Origin: Trichormus variabilis 0441
GTDB lineage: Bacteria > Cyanobacteriota > Cyanobacteriia > Cyanobacteriales > Nostocaceae
Reading direction: 5' to 3'
Assembly (NCBI RefSeq): GCF_009856605.1
Contig: NZ_CP047242.1
Coordinates: forward strand, 618,001 to 682,000
Length of the DNA: 64,000 nucleotides
Below are positions 26,051-35,268 of this stretch, piece after piece. Within the stretch, counting starts at the first letter, position 1; every line of letters begins with the position of its first letter. Below the pieces are notes generated by a model. That model ran no database searches. It had not been told where the DNA came from and worked only from the letters and a program-made list of their open reading frames with translations. Made by a program: the position numbers and the translations under genes.

Positions 26051-27346
26051 TTAAATCCCACCTACAAACCGACCCGGACTTAAGATATTCTTACTATCAA
26101 ACTGTTCTTTAATGCGTCGCATCAATGGTAAAGCATTGCCAGTGTATCCCCATACATCTATTTGTTGTTTTACTGGTACAGGGGCTTGTAGAACTGTTAA
26201 AAAACCCTGGTGAGATTGACAAAGCGATCGCACTGGCAAAACTTGATTCTTATCCTCAACTTGTAACACACCTAAACCGCTACCAATATGAATTAAACCA
26301 ATTTTTACTTGATGTAAAATCTCCACAGCAGCATTAGGTAATACTCCTATTTTGCAGGTAATTGCCGATTCTGTGACAGGAGAATGTATTTGTTCTGACA
26401 ATCTCTCCCATAGATGACTTTCATCTGCACCAGAAACAACTACTCCTGTTAAACCTAATTTTTCCCCTACTTCTAGCAACCGATTTGATTGTTCCTGCAC
26501 ACTTTCACTAATACTTTGAAAACGGGCAATCAATCCTAGACCCTGACCCAATTCTAAACTAGATACTAATTGAGTAGAGATTAAATCAGCTTGGGTTGGG
26601 GTTAATGCTGAACCGCGCAAGGTTGTAGCTGCTTGAGATATTGCTTCGGCTGCACCAGTCAATACTACCGTTCCCGATGTCTCCTGAATTGGATACACAC
26701 GGAAAGTTACTTGAGTAATAATTCCTAATGTACCGTATGAGCCGGTAAATAACTTCATCAAGTCATAACCAGCGACGTTTTTGACCACCCGTCCCCCAGC
26801 TTTGGCAATTTGACCATCAGCACGTACAAAAGTGATACCTAAAAGCTGGTCACGCACACTACCATAACGTTGTCGGAGGGAGTTGGTATCAGATGTGGCG
26901 ACAATACCGCCGATTGTGGCTGATGCTGGTGTGGAGGGGTCAAGGGCGAGAAATTGCCTAGCATCTGCCAAAATCTTCTGGAGATGGGAAAATTTCATTC
27001 CCGCTTCGACGGTGACAGTCAAATCACCAACGGCGTGTTCAATGAGTTGATTGAGGCGTTCTGTACTCACTACCACATCAACATCTTTTGCTAAACCACC
27101 CCAACGAAGTTTACTTCCACAACCACAGGGTAGAACGCGCCAGTTATTACTGTAAGCTGTGGCGATAACTGCGGCTAGTTGTTCTTGGTTTTGTGGATAG
27201 ACAACACAACTGGGGAGATTTCCACCAGCTATTGCTTGACTAAGTTGGAGATTGTTTCCTTGGTAAACGGTGTTTTCTTCACCTACGATAGATGCAAAAG
27301 TCGTAGCGTAGATGCTTGGTGGCTTGTCGTTAGACATCACGGTCAT
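26051..27346 (-). CDS. glcE: Glycolate oxidase FAD-binding subunit (GlcE-like)
   Basis: A 431-residue FAD-linked oxidase of the PCMH type. The FAD domain shows PQNQEQLAAVIATAYSNNW, PCGCGSKLRWGG and GGIVATSDTNSLRQRYGSVR, and then GGRVVKNVAGYDLMKLFTGS, all typical of GlcE rather than the longer GlcD. The C-terminus ends in FDSKNILSPGRFVGGI, the usual family tail. It precedes the GlcF-like gene in a two-gene operon. GlcD is absent from the window. The start is ATG 27346; an ATG four codons in (SNDKPP) could also be used. Confidence 0.85.
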   Translation of the reverse strand: MTVMSNDKPPSIYATTFASIVGEENTVYQGNNLQLSQAIAGGNLPSCVVYPQNQEQLAAVIATAYSNNWRVLPCGCGSKLRWGGLAKDVDVVVSTERLNQLIEHAVGDLTVTVEAGMKFSHLQKILADARQFLALDPSTPASATIGGIVATSDTNSLRQRYGSVRDQLLGITFVRADGQIAKAGGRVVKNVAGYDLMKLFTGSYGTLGIITQVTFRVYPIQETSGTVVLTGAAEAISQAATTLRGSALTPTQADLISTQLVSSLELGQGLGLIARFQSISESVQEQSNRLLEVGEKLGLTGVVVSGADESHLWERLSEQIHSPVTESAITCKIGVLPNAAVEILHQVKIGLIHIGSGLGVLQVEDKNQVLPVRSLCQSHQGFLTVLQAPVPVKQQIDVWGYTGNALPLMRRIKEQFDSKNILSPGRFVGGI

Positions 27347-27456
27347 TCAGTTTATTTTTGAGTCCCTACATCCCATTCTCTGTGATGATGACATAAATTA
27401 GCCCACAGCAGTTACCAAAAGCGCGGCTGATGTGTGCTGTTGGATAAAACTAATTT

Positions 27457-27515
27457 GCAATTCGCAATTCGCAATTGCCTGCGGTAAGGCTAACGCCAAT
27501 GCAATTCGCAATAAA
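27457..27515. repeat. Small palindromic repeat with CAATTCG units
   Basis: Tandem CAATTCG heptamers flank a palindromic GCCTGCGGTAAGGCTAACGCC core, then the unit recurs (GCAATTCGCAAT). It is a nested STRR/palindrome arrangement in the gap between the methyltransferase and glcE genes. Confidence 0.6.
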
Positions 27516-27532
27516 AATACATAAGCATATTG

Positions 27533-28222
27533 CTAAGACTGCATATGACATCTGCGATATTCAATTCGCACTTGCTTAACATCAACTTGCTCAGACTCTA
27601 AAAATACAAGTTGTTCTATTGGTTGTAATCCCAAATTTTCCAATTGTTTGAGTTCCGATTCAGATAATGGCCAAGGCGGGCCAGAGGGTTCAGCTTCCGT
27701 TTCCCGCACACGATTAATTAATAAAAGTGTCCCATCAGGAGCAACGACGGAGGCAACTGAGGTGATAACTTCAGCACGGACATTTAATGGTAAAGCTTGA
27801 ATATTACGACATTCAAAAACAAAGTCAAAGGAAAGATGCCATTGTGGGGGGATCGCTAATAAATCGGCAACTATGTAGTTAACATTTGAGTTGGGGAATC
27901 TTTCACCACACCAAGCGATCGCTGTAGGAGAAATATCAAAGGCAGTTACCGCAAATCCCAGCTTGGATAAAGCTTCTGCATCATCTCCCAAGCCACAACC
28001 AATTACTAAGGCTTTTTGTCCAGATGGGAATGGTTGATGATTTGTCAACCATTCTTGTAGATAAGGGTGGGGGGTTAATTTTGCCCAAGGAATTTGTGTT
28101 GTATCTCCTTGAGCTTCAGCATATACAACTTCAAACCATGCTAATGGTTCTGATTTTTGTACGGCTTCGTTCGCTAACTGTTGAATATGAAACCGTAAAT
28201 TTTCTTTTTGTTGTTCTAGCAT
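27533..28222 (-). CDS. Class I SAM-dependent methyltransferase (TPMT-like)
   Basis: A 229-residue methyltransferase. SAM motif I is KALVIGCGLGDDAEALSKLG, followed by FAVTAFDISPTAIAWCGERF (motif II acidic), VNYIVADLLAIPPQW and FDFVFECRNIQALP. The order and the conserved LTPHPYLQEWL opening suggest relatives of thiopurine-methyltransferase or tellurite-resistance TehB-type enzymes. The substrate is unknown. The start is ATG 28222. The upstream gap of 107 bp has an inverted repeat built on HIP1 sequences. Confidence 0.8.
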   Translation of the reverse strand: MLEQQKENLRFHIQQLANEAVQKSEPLAWFEVVYAEAQGDTTQIPWAKLTPHPYLQEWLTNHQPFPSGQKALVIGCGLGDDAEALSKLGFAVTAFDISPTAIAWCGERFPNSNVNYIVADLLAIPPQWHLSFDFVFECRNIQALPLNVRAEVITSVASVVAPDGTLLLINRVRETEAEPSGPPWPLSESELKQLENLGLQPIEQLVFLESEQVDVKQVRIEYRRCHMQS

Positions 28223-28260
28223 AAAAACTGACGCGGTTTTCTATTATTTTCCAGATAAAA

Positions 28261-28305
28261 AGCGATCGCTCTCTATTTACTAGTAACAGATTCAGAGCGA
28301 TCGCT
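28261..28305. other. Inverted repeat built from two HIP1 sites
   Basis: AGCGATCGCTCT (28261-28272) and AGAGCGATCGCT (28294-28305) form a 12-bp stem with a 21-nt loop, between the cax stop and the methyltransferase start. It could terminate cax transcription, but no T-run is visible. Confidence 0.5.
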
Positions 28306-28329
28306 GTAAAATTTACCTTGGCAAATACC

Positions 28330-29421
28330 CTACCCCAGTCCGCCCACATCTGGGTGAAAGTAAAAAGCGAATCCTAGTACTGCATAAGCAGCTAAAAGTA
28401 ATGTGCCTTCTAACCAGTTGGACTTACCATCAGAACTGATACTGTTGGCAATGAGTACAGATACAACTACAGCCACTAATTCAAAGGGTTGGAAATCCAA
28501 ATCCATTGGCTGGCCTAGTATCCATCCAGCAATGACTAACACCGGGGCCACAAATAGGGCAATCTGCATACTGGAACCCACCGCCACGGAAACGGAGAGA
28601 TCCATTTTATCTTTCATGGCGACGGTGACGGCTGTGGCGTGTTCGGCGGCGTTACCGACAATAGGAACGAGTATCACCCCGGTAAACAATGCGGTTAAAC
28701 CTAATTGGGAGGTGGCGACTTCCAACGCATCAACTAGTAATTCCGACTCCACCGCTACCAGTAGGGTACAGACTAGCAGCACACCAGACCATAAGAAAAT
28801 ATTTGGCTTCGGGTGAGGATTTTCCTCTGTTTCTATTTCCGCCACACCCACATCGTATAAATAGGCGTGGGTTTTCATGGAAAATATCAGCGTCAAGACA
28901 TAAACCAAAATCAAGACTACAGCCACCGCTACAGATAAATATTGCAGGGTTGCTTCCCCAATTCCCTTGGCGGTGTAGTTCATCGCTGTGGGGAGCAAAA
29001 TGGCAATGACAGCCAAATTCATTGCTGAGGCGTTGACCCTGGCTACAATTGGCTGAAAGGTCTGTTCTTTGTGGCGTAGTCCACCCAACAGCATGGAAAG
29101 ACCCATCACCAGCAATAAGTTACCAATAATTGAGCCAGTGATGCTGGCTTTGACGACATTCACCAGCCCAGCGTTTAAAGCCACTAAAGCGATGATTAAT
29201 TCTGTGGCGTTACCAAAGGTAGCGTTTAACAAGCCTCCTAAGGTCGGCCCGACAACTACAGCGATTTCTTCAGTTGCTGCACCCATCCAGGCGGCTAAGG
29301 GCAGAATTGCCAAGCCTGCGGTGACGAAAACAATTAGATCCCCCCACTCTAAATAGTGTGCTGCCAAGGACACCGGGATAAATAGCAATAGGACGAGAAA
29401 AACAATATTTTTGCCTGACAT
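28330..29421 (-). CDS. cax: Ca2+/H+ antiporter (CaCA family, Cax type)
   Basis: A 363-residue inner-membrane protein with about 11 hydrophobic segments. The two alpha-repeat motifs are GGLLNATFGNATELIIALVA and PIVGNAAEHATAVTVAMKDK (each with the Gly-Asn-x-x-E pattern), the hallmark of CAX exchangers. An acidic loop (VAEIETEENPHPKPN) separates the halves. It exports Ca2+ or other divalent cations in exchange for protons. It appears monocistronic. Confidence 0.93.
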   Translation of the reverse strand: MSGKNIVFLVLLLFIPVSLAAHYLEWGDLIVFVTAGLAILPLAAWMGAATEEIAVVVGPTLGGLLNATFGNATELIIALVALNAGLVNVVKASITGSIIGNLLLVMGLSMLLGGLRHKEQTFQPIVARVNASAMNLAVIAILLPTAMNYTAKGIGEATLQYLSVAVAVVLILVYVLTLIFSMKTHAYLYDVGVAEIETEENPHPKPNIFLWSGVLLVCTLLVAVESELLVDALEVATSQLGLTALFTGVILVPIVGNAAEHATAVTVAMKDKMDLSVSVAVGSSMQIALFVAPVLVIAGWILGQPMDLDFQPFELVAVVVSVLIANSISSDGKSNWLEGTLLLAAYAVLGFAFYFHPDVGGLG

Positions 29422-30039
29422 TTGTTACTTTTGGTTGAGTGATTACTCACAGTTGTCTGTGATAAATCAATATGTACAAAGAGTTGACAATCAGACTCTA
29501 GGATACTCTCAAGCGTAAGCAAAATAGCTCAGAAATTCTACTGTCCATGCTCTACAATGAGATTTGTAACTGATAATTGCAGTTTATAAAGTATTTGCAA
29601 TCTTTCGTTGCAAAACTATTAGTTGGAGGCGCAATTTTACACCCGAAATTCGGTTTAATATATTAAAAGACAATTAAATTTTTCGATTGGCATTGCCAAG
29701 GAAAAAATTCTTAACTAAAATACCCCGTTGAACAAACAATCCGACAGGTTGATTCCCACAACCCAGATATAGGAACTAATTACCAATCAAAATCTAAAAT
29801 TCAAAATCTAAAATGGTACAAGGTGTTGTTCAATTGCTGATATTTTTGTTACCTTGATCAAACAACTTGACGATAACGCAGATTTATTACCATAGTGAGA
29901 CAGTTTTTTTCAGAATTAAGCTGTATCCTGTATCCATTAGTTTTCTCTATACCGGATTTTGGGTGCAAATCGTTGTAGAAGGATTTGACTCAAGCATTTC
30001 CGGCATACGTATAAGTTTTTTGAGTTGGAATAAATATAC
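29422..30039. other. 618-bp divergent intergenic region between cax and GH57
   Basis: AT-rich with no convincing ORF, RNA gene or GTA-N8-TAC site that I could see. A CAAAATCTAAAATTCAAAAT short repeat (about 29788-29814) is present. It presumably holds promoters for both divergent genes and a leader for the GH57 gene. Confidence 0.5.
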
Positions 30040-32763
30040 ATGACATCTGCTGAAATGCCGGCTAACCCTGGCTCAATATCAACATCCCATATAACTAGCA
30101 AAGATACGCACCACAGCGATCCCCGGAATCAAGCTGTAGGCGTATATGTGACGGTGCATGGTCACTTTTACCAGCCACCGCGCGAAAACCCTTATCTAGA
30201 CTCCATTGAACGTCAACCCAGCGCTGCGCCTTTCCACGATTGGAATGAGCGCATCCACTGGGAATGTTACCGTCCCAATGCTTTTGCTAGGGTGTTGAAT
30301 GACCAAGGCGAAGTGACGGGGATCGTCAATAATTACGAATATATGAGCTTTAACATCGGCCCGACGCTGATGTCATGGCTGGAACGGTATGATGTCGAGG
30401 TTTATCAACGGATTTTGGAGGCGGACGCAAAAAGCTGCCAACGTCTGCAAGGTCATGGCAATGCGATCGCGCAAGTATATAATCACATCATCATGCCCTT
30501 GGCGAACGAACGGGATAAACGCACCCAAATTCGCTGGGGTAAAGAAGACTTCCGCACCCGCTTTGGCCGTGATCCCGAAGGAATGTGGTTGGCAGAAACA
30601 GCCGTAGATTACGCAACCTTAGAAGCTTTAGTGGCTGAAGGTATTCGCTTTATTGTCTTAGCACCATCCCAAGCGCAAAGGTGTCGTCCTTTCCCCACAG
30701 CCAATGATCCCCAACCAGAATGGCATGAAGTAGGCGGGAGTCAAATTGATCCCACCCGTCCTTATCGTTGCTATCTGAAGTCTAGACTTAGCAATAAATC
30801 TGCTGTTTTGAGTTCAGTAAAAGATAGGGCAATTGCGGACACCAATCCTCAATCTCTGCAAGATTTACCTTATATAGATATCTTCTTCTACGATGGCCCA
30901 ATTTCACGGGATATGGGTTTTAGTGATGTTGTCTATAACTCCCACCACTTTGCCGGACGGATTGGTTCCGCAGTCCGTGGGGATCATCGGCAATCACAAC
31001 TGATTTCCGTCGGTACTGATGGGGAAACCTTCGGACACCACAAAAAAGGCACAGAAAAAACTCTCGCCTATGCCTTTATCAAGGAGTTTCCTAGTCAAGG
31101 TTGGACTGTAACCAACTTTGCCCATTACCTCAGCTTATGTTCTCCTACCTGGGAAGTAGAAATCAAGCCTGTGACAGCTTGGAGTTGCGCCCACGGTGTA
31201 GATAGATGGCAAGAAGATTGTGGTTGCGGTGGTGAAGGCGGTATTTGGCATCAAAAATGGCGGCGGCCGTTGCGGAATGCTTTAAATTGGCTGCGGGATC
31301 AATTAGTTGAAGTCTTTGAGGAATATGGTAATCAATTATTCCGTGATCCCTGGCAAGCACGAGACGAGTATATTCAAGTCATCCGCGATCGCTCTCCTGC
31401 CAATATTAGCCGTTTTCTCTCCCGTCATCAAACCCACAAACTCACCGCCGCCGAACAAGTAGACGCTTTGCGCTTATTAGAAATGCAGCGTCACGCTTTA
31501 TTTATGTTCACCAGTTGCGGTTGGTTTTTTGAAGAACTTTCTCGCCCCGAAGGAACCCAGATTCTGCGTTACGCCGCCCGCGCTTTGGAACTGGGTGGGG
31601 ATGTAGCTGGTGTGCAGTTGGAAAAAGGCTTCCTCAAACGTTTGGGTTTAGCACCTAGTAATGTAGATTCTTTTAAACACGGTGGAGAAGTTTACCGCCA
31701 ACTAGTACAAACAGCCCAGATTAGTTTTAAACAAGTAGCCGCCCATTACGCGATTTCCTCCCTGTTCAACAATCACAAACAGGTAGAGACACTGCATACC
31801 AAGCCTCTACCTGGCACAAAACAACCCCATCCTCACCAAAAACGGGTTTATTGCTACACCGTCAATGAGGTAGATTACCAACTACAACGCATGGGATCAT
31901 TAACCCTAGCAGTTGGTAACTTAAAACTCGTGTCGGAAATTACCTGGGAAAGCGAAAATTTAGTCTTTGCTGTCCTGCATTTAGGCGGTTGGGATTTCCA
32001 CTGCTGCATTCAACTATTTACTGGACGACGTGATTACAGCCAATTAAAAGAAAAGCTGTTTACATCACTGCAACAGGCTAGCGCCGCCCAAACTATTTTG
32101 GCGATGACCCAAGTATTTGGTGATGAAACCTTCAACTTGCAAAATCTGTTTGCGGAAGAACGTCATCGGATCATGCGCTTATTGAGTCAAGAAACCCTGA
32201 CAAGGTTAGACCAGTTATATACTCAAGCATACCGGGATAATTATGGTGTGTTGATGGCATTTCACCGTGATGAACTAGCCGTACCACAAGAATTACAAGT
32301 GGCGGCGGAGATTGCCTTGGGTTATCGCTGTATGACAACATTGCGATCGCTAGACCAAGATATCACCGAACCCCAACTGAGTTGGAATCACATAGTAGAA
32401 TTAGAAGCGATCGCCACTGAAGCTAAACATCTGCGTTGCCAATTAAATATTCCTGAAGGTAAGCAGATGCTGGAACAGCTGATTCTGCGCTTGCTTTGGA
32501 GATTACTACATGATACTAATGGCAATTTTGCCATAGAGATGCAATGCTTAGAACGGCTAATTAACGTTAGCTATCAGCTAAATATTGGCATTTCCTTACA
32601 TCAATCCCAAGAACTGTACTTCAGTTGTCTACAAAATCAAATACTACCTTTGTGTTTGACTACTCTTTCTGATAAAGAAGAAACGAGTCAATGTCTACAA
32701 TTGCTGAAATTGGGACAGAAATTAGCAGTTGATGTTAGTGCAATTCTCAACCAATTCAAGTAG
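30040..32763 (+). CDS. Glycoside hydrolase family 57 protein with DUF3536
   Basis: A 907-residue protein. The N-terminal GH57 catalytic domain opens with YVTVHGHFYQPPRENPYLD (His of the metal/substrate site) and continues with YEYMSFNIGPTLMSWLE, GMWLAETAVDYATLEALVAE and VGTDGETFGHHKKGTEKTLA. The region after about residue 430 matches the DUF3536 extension. GH57 enzymes act on alpha-glucans (amylases, branching enzymes, 4-alpha-glucanotransferases); the specific activity here is not evident. WLAETAVD carries the family Glu nucleophile candidate and SVGTDGET the acid/base Asp. It is cytosolic with no signal peptide and is monocistronic, ending in a strong hairpin. Confidence 0.88.
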   Translation: MTSAEMPANPGSISTSHITSKDTHHSDPRNQAVGVYVTVHGHFYQPPRENPYLDSIERQPSAAPFHDWNERIHWECYRPNAFARVLNDQGEVTGIVNNYEYMSFNIGPTLMSWLERYDVEVYQRILEADAKSCQRLQGHGNAIAQVYNHIIMPLANERDKRTQIRWGKEDFRTRFGRDPEGMWLAETAVDYATLEALVAEGIRFIVLAPSQAQRCRPFPTANDPQPEWHEVGGSQIDPTRPYRCYLKSRLSNKSAVLSSVKDRAIADTNPQSLQDLPYIDIFFYDGPISRDMGFSDVVYNSHHFAGRIGSAVRGDHRQSQLISVGTDGETFGHHKKGTEKTLAYAFIKEFPSQGWTVTNFAHYLSLCSPTWEVEIKPVTAWSCAHGVDRWQEDCGCGGEGGIWHQKWRRPLRNALNWLRDQLVEVFEEYGNQLFRDPWQARDEYIQVIRDRSPANISRFLSRHQTHKLTAAEQVDALRLLEMQRHALFMFTSCGWFFEELSRPEGTQILRYAARALELGGDVAGVQLEKGFLKRLGLAPSNVDSFKHGGEVYRQLVQTAQISFKQVAAHYAISSLFNNHKQVETLHTKPLPGTKQPHPHQKRVYCYTVNEVDYQLQRMGSLTLAVGNLKLVSEITWESENLVFAVLHLGGWDFHCCIQLFTGRRDYSQLKEKLFTSLQQASAAQTILAMTQVFGDETFNLQNLFAEERHRIMRLLSQETLTRLDQLYTQAYRDNYGVLMAFHRDELAVPQELQVAAEIALGYRCMTTLRSLDQDITEPQLSWNHIVELEAIATEAKHLRCQLNIPEGKQMLEQLILRLLWRLLHDTNGNFAIEMQCLERLINVSYQLNIGISLHQSQELYFSCLQNQILPLCLTTLSDKEETSQCLQLLKLGQKLAVDVSAILNQFK

Positions 32764-32785
32764 TAAAATTTAACTAACCAAAGCA

Positions 32786-32820
32786 AAGATCCCCAACTTC
32801 TTAAAGAAGTCGGGGATCTT
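32786..32820. terminator. Strong hairpin after the GH57 gene
   Basis: AAGATCCCCAACTTCT pairs with AGAAGTCGGGGATCTT (one mismatch), a 16-bp stem with a tiny loop, 22 bp after the stop. The gene on the other side is convergent (32838-33086), so it may work bidirectionally. Similar GGGGATCTT stems recur in Nostoc genomes. Confidence 0.7.
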
Positions 32821-32837
32821 AAACTGGGTATCTTCAA

Positions 32838-33086
32838 CTAATTCACCTTTGGACGCTCTTCACAATGGTAAGGATAAAGCCATTCACACTTAAATAGTCC
32901 GCCAGATTTTTGCTCAAAAAATGTCCCAGCGTGACGACTCTTGGATATATTTATGCCTGCCTTTGTTTTAATTTCATATAACCAAGGAAAAGCTGCGAGC
33001 AAAACAGCGACAATAGCAAAAGAATACAAAACTTTGGTTTTAAAGTTGTGGAGTTTACGGGAGTTGCTGTTACGGTTTAGAGGCAT
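32838..33086 (-). CDS. Small single-pass membrane protein, unknown
   Basis: An 82-residue frame with a basic N-terminus and one transmembrane segment (about 23-41, VLYSFAIVAVLLAAFPWLYE). A polar C-terminal part with two Cys (KCEWLYPYHC) follows. I do not recognise a family. No strong Shine-Dalgarno precedes the ATG. It is 40 bp after the HNH gene stop in the same direction, so it may be cotranscribed. It could be a real small protein or a fortuitous ORF. Confidence 0.5.
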   Translation of the reverse strand: MPLNRNSNSRKLHNFKTKVLYSFAIVAVLLAAFPWLYEIKTKAGINISKSRHAGTFFEQKSGGLFKCEWLYPYHCEERPKVN

Positions 33087-33125
33087 AATTCTATAACTGA
33101 CAGTTCATCCAAGCTCCATATTAGC

Positions 33126-33371
33126 TCAAATTTCAAAATGTCGCCGGAAGCGTGAATCCAGTTTATCAGTCTTGCGTCGGTTGCAGTCAAAACATAAAGT
33201 ATGTAAGTTACTCATATCATTTTGACCACCACGAGCCAAAGGAATAATATGGTCAATAGTTAAGTCAGCTTCTAAACCCGTTTTACCACAACTTTGACAT
33301 TGAAATTTATCTCTTTGAAATACATATTGTCTAACTTCTGGTGGTATACGAATCCGAGGAGTTTTGCTCAT
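33126..33371 (-). CDS. HNH endonuclease
   Basis: An 81-residue minimal HNH domain. CQSCGKTG and CFDCNRRK supply the zinc-binding cysteine pairs, with the catalytic segment ADLTIDHIIPLARGGQNDMS containing Asp-His and Asn. All key residues appear intact. The start codon ATG overlaps the stop of the KGK gene by 4 bp (ATGA), indicating translational coupling. Its target is unknown. Small HNH genes are often found beside phage or restriction genes, but none is seen here. Confidence 0.88.
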   Translation of the reverse strand: MSKTPRIRIPPEVRQYVFQRDKFQCQSCGKTGLEADLTIDHIIPLARGGQNDMSNLHTLCFDCNRRKTDKLDSRFRRHFEI

Positions 33372-33754
33372 GATGTTTCCTCATTTATCATCCGACGTAA
33401 ATCATCAAGAGGAGATTGAGTTTCACTAATTTCCGAATGCGCGTTGTTATCCATTTCTGCTTCTTCTTCAATGTAGAACTCAACACTAATATTAAACTTT
33501 ACTTTGCCTCTTTTCCAACCTTGTGAACCAATATTTAATATCTGACAATCCAGACCTTCATTAAACCAAGTTTTAGAATGTTGCTGTTGTATAACTATGC
33601 CATTTTCATTAAGTTGCTGCTGTAATTCACACGCTAAATCAGAACGATTTGCTTGATGAAAAGCTTGTAAAAATTTAGAAATTTTGTAAGTATAATCTCC
33701 AATTTCCAAAACATCATTATCATTACATTCTGCTTGTTTAAATCTATCTTCCAT
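33368..33754 (-). CDS. KGK-domain protein (copy 1)
   Basis: A 128-residue protein with a KGK-type domain: NDNDVLEIGDYTYKISKFLQ at the N-terminus and GSQGWKRGKVKFNISVEFYI towards the C-terminus. It ends in SPLDDLRRMINEET, nearly identical to the tail of the copy at 34016-34408. The function of this cyanobacterial family is unknown. It is translationally coupled to the HNH endonuclease gene (ATGA overlap), which suggests the two act together. An acidic linker (EEEAEMDNNAHSEISE) precedes the tail. Confidence 0.78.
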   Translation of the reverse strand: MEDRFKQAECNDNDVLEIGDYTYKISKFLQAFHQANRSDLACELQQQLNENGIVIQQQHSKTWFNEGLDCQILNIGSQGWKRGKVKFNISVEFYIEEEAEMDNNAHSEISETQSPLDDLRRMINEETS

Positions 33755-33847
33755 CTCAACCTCAACTTAAAAAACTCTCTTTCTCTCTCTTCTTTGCGTC
33801 TCTGCGCCTCTGCGTGAGACAATAAAAACCTATTTAACAAAAAGTTA

Positions 33848-33946
33848 GTAGGGTGCGTCAGTATGAATAATTTCTTTGTACAGCTAGGTTTTTTCGCACT
33901 GACGCACCCTACATTTTGGACATTTTTTTATCTGGAAGTCCCTTAA
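33848..33946. repeat. Mobile-looking hairpin repeat, copy 2
   Basis: The arms GTAGGGTGCGTCAG and CTGACGCACCCTAC (33848-33912) flank a loop nearly identical to that of copy 1 (ATGAATAATTTCTTTGTACA). The TTAAGGGACTTCCAGATAAA flank, which lies left of copy 1, here lies on the right and is inverted (33913-33946). It separates the two KGK genes. Confidence 0.75.
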
Positions 33947-34015
33947 CAAAAAGTGAATTATAAACCCTCCAAAACCGGATATTGTGACCAATACCCACAT
34001 GACAGACACTAAATT

Positions 34016-34408
34016 TCATAATGTTTCCTCATCAATCATCCGGCGTAAATCATCAAGAGGGGATTCTGATTCATGAGTTAGAGGTTCATCAGGCATAAAT
34101 TCTAGAGTTACTTTGATTCTTAATCGTCCCTTTTGCCAACCTTTAGTAGCAGGCTTTAACACTTCACAATCTACACCCTCATCGAACCATTTGTGAGTAT
34201 ATCTATAAAATTTATTGCCAACTAAATAGCCACCAGGATCTATAGATATTCCATAGGAATTTAATAAAGTAAATAATTCTTCTGATAATTTACTGCGGAA
34301 AGCTTTTTTGATTGCTTCCTTAATATGAAAAATTTTAAATACCTTATCTTTAACAGACAAAGCATCATCATGACTACAATTCCTGAGGTCAAAATTTTCT
34401 TCCATCAC
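34016..34408 (-). CDS. KGK-domain protein (copy 2)
   Basis: A 130-residue paralogue of the protein at 33368-33754. It shares the N-terminal CSHDDALSVKDKVFKIFHIK, the KGWQKGRLRIKVTLEFMP segment and the tail ESPLDDLRRMIDEET. The central region differs (a Gly/Tyr-rich insert near SYGISIDPGGYLVGNKFYRY). The two copies lie in tandem, separated by a 65-bp hairpin repeat, so a local duplication is likely. No HNH gene follows this copy. The function is unknown. Confidence 0.75.
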   Translation of the reverse strand: MMEENFDLRNCSHDDALSVKDKVFKIFHIKEAIKKAFRSKLSEELFTLLNSYGISIDPGGYLVGNKFYRYTHKWFDEGVDCEVLKPATKGWQKGRLRIKVTLEFMPDEPLTHESESPLDDLRRMIDEETL

Positions 34409-34503
34409 AGAATTAGTAATAAATTTAGTGAATTTCTTATCAGTAATTATAATTCCTTTTTAAAGCGAATAAGCACACAAGTAAGAAGCGATCGCTAAAA
34501 GTG

Positions 34504-35268
34504 TTACTTCTTTTTACGCTTAGGAATGGCAGGTAAATTAATATTCTTACCATTAAAGAATCCTTGAATTTTCTTGTTCGGATAGGTTTTGTAATTCCAT
34601 TGCAAATTAGCGATCGCCGCTTCCCGGTTCCAACGTGGCTCAAATCCTACGCGCACGCCATCCCAGAACAACTCATAACCGATTTTCTGACCGTTGAAAT
34701 AGCCTTCTATTTTCCGTTTAGGATAAGTCTTTTTAGTCAATTCTAAATGAGCGATCGCCTCAGCGCGCGTTGCCTTCTTTATCTTGCCAACAAACACCCC
34801 ATCCAAAAATAACTGATATCCCCGTGAATTAATTTGACTTTTATCAGGTAACATTGCACGACTGGGGAATCTCAAGGTAATAGGTTGTGTTCGACACGTT
34901 CCCGAATTGCAGAGTTTAATCGCCCCTTGTAATTGTATCGGTCTTGAGTTTGAGAGACATCCTTCAACCCGAACCCTACCCTTTGGTGTATTGATTGCAC
35001 CAAAAACTGGACAAGTTGGTTCGCTTGCACCTCCAATCGAGACTTTTTGACTAGTCAACAACCCAGAGCGAGTGTAGAGATGATAATAACTTACGTCTGC
35101 TTCCACACAGGTGTTCACATCCATCGCAGAGATGCAATTTAGGAAATTCGATTTGGCTTTTGCAGGCTGTGTCGATGAGAGAGTTACTAAGGGAAAACTG
35201 AGACTAAAGAGTATAAGAGCTGACAGCAGTGATTTGCGGCGAGACTGGAAATTTTGTGTAATAAACAT
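34504..35268 (-). CDS. Secreted protein with two internal repeats, unknown
   Basis: A 254-residue protein. A clear signal peptide (residues 1-37, LLSALILFSLSFPLVTLSS, cleavage near AKA) is followed by a Cys-rich region (about 40-130, with cysteines at CISAMDVNTC, TCPVFG, VEGC and LCNSGTC). Two degenerate repeats follow, YQLFLDGVFVGKIKKATRAE and YELFWDGVRVGFEPRWNREA, each continuing with an AIAxLxxxxKTYPxxKIxGxFNG segment. It ends in a basic tail (KRKKK). I do not recognise a family. It probably acts in the periplasm or outside the cell. It is preceded by the palindromic repeat region that hosts the IS nest. Confidence 0.6.
   Translation of the reverse strand: MFITQNFQSRRKSLLSALILFSLSFPLVTLSSTQPAKAKSNFLNCISAMDVNTCVEADVSYYHLYTRSGLLTSQKVSIGGASEPTCPVFGAINTPKGRVRVEGCLSNSRPIQLQGAIKLCNSGTCRTQPITLRFPSRAMLPDKSQINSRGYQLFLDGVFVGKIKKATRAEAIAHLELTKKTYPKRKIEGYFNGQKIGYELFWDGVRVGFEPRWNREAAIANLQWNYKTYPNKKIQGFFNGKNINLPAIPKRKKK

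Noticed and set aside
28403-28816. 137-codon frame antisense to cax
   Set aside because: It is wholly inside a well-conserved antiporter gene on the other strand and has no protein-family features.
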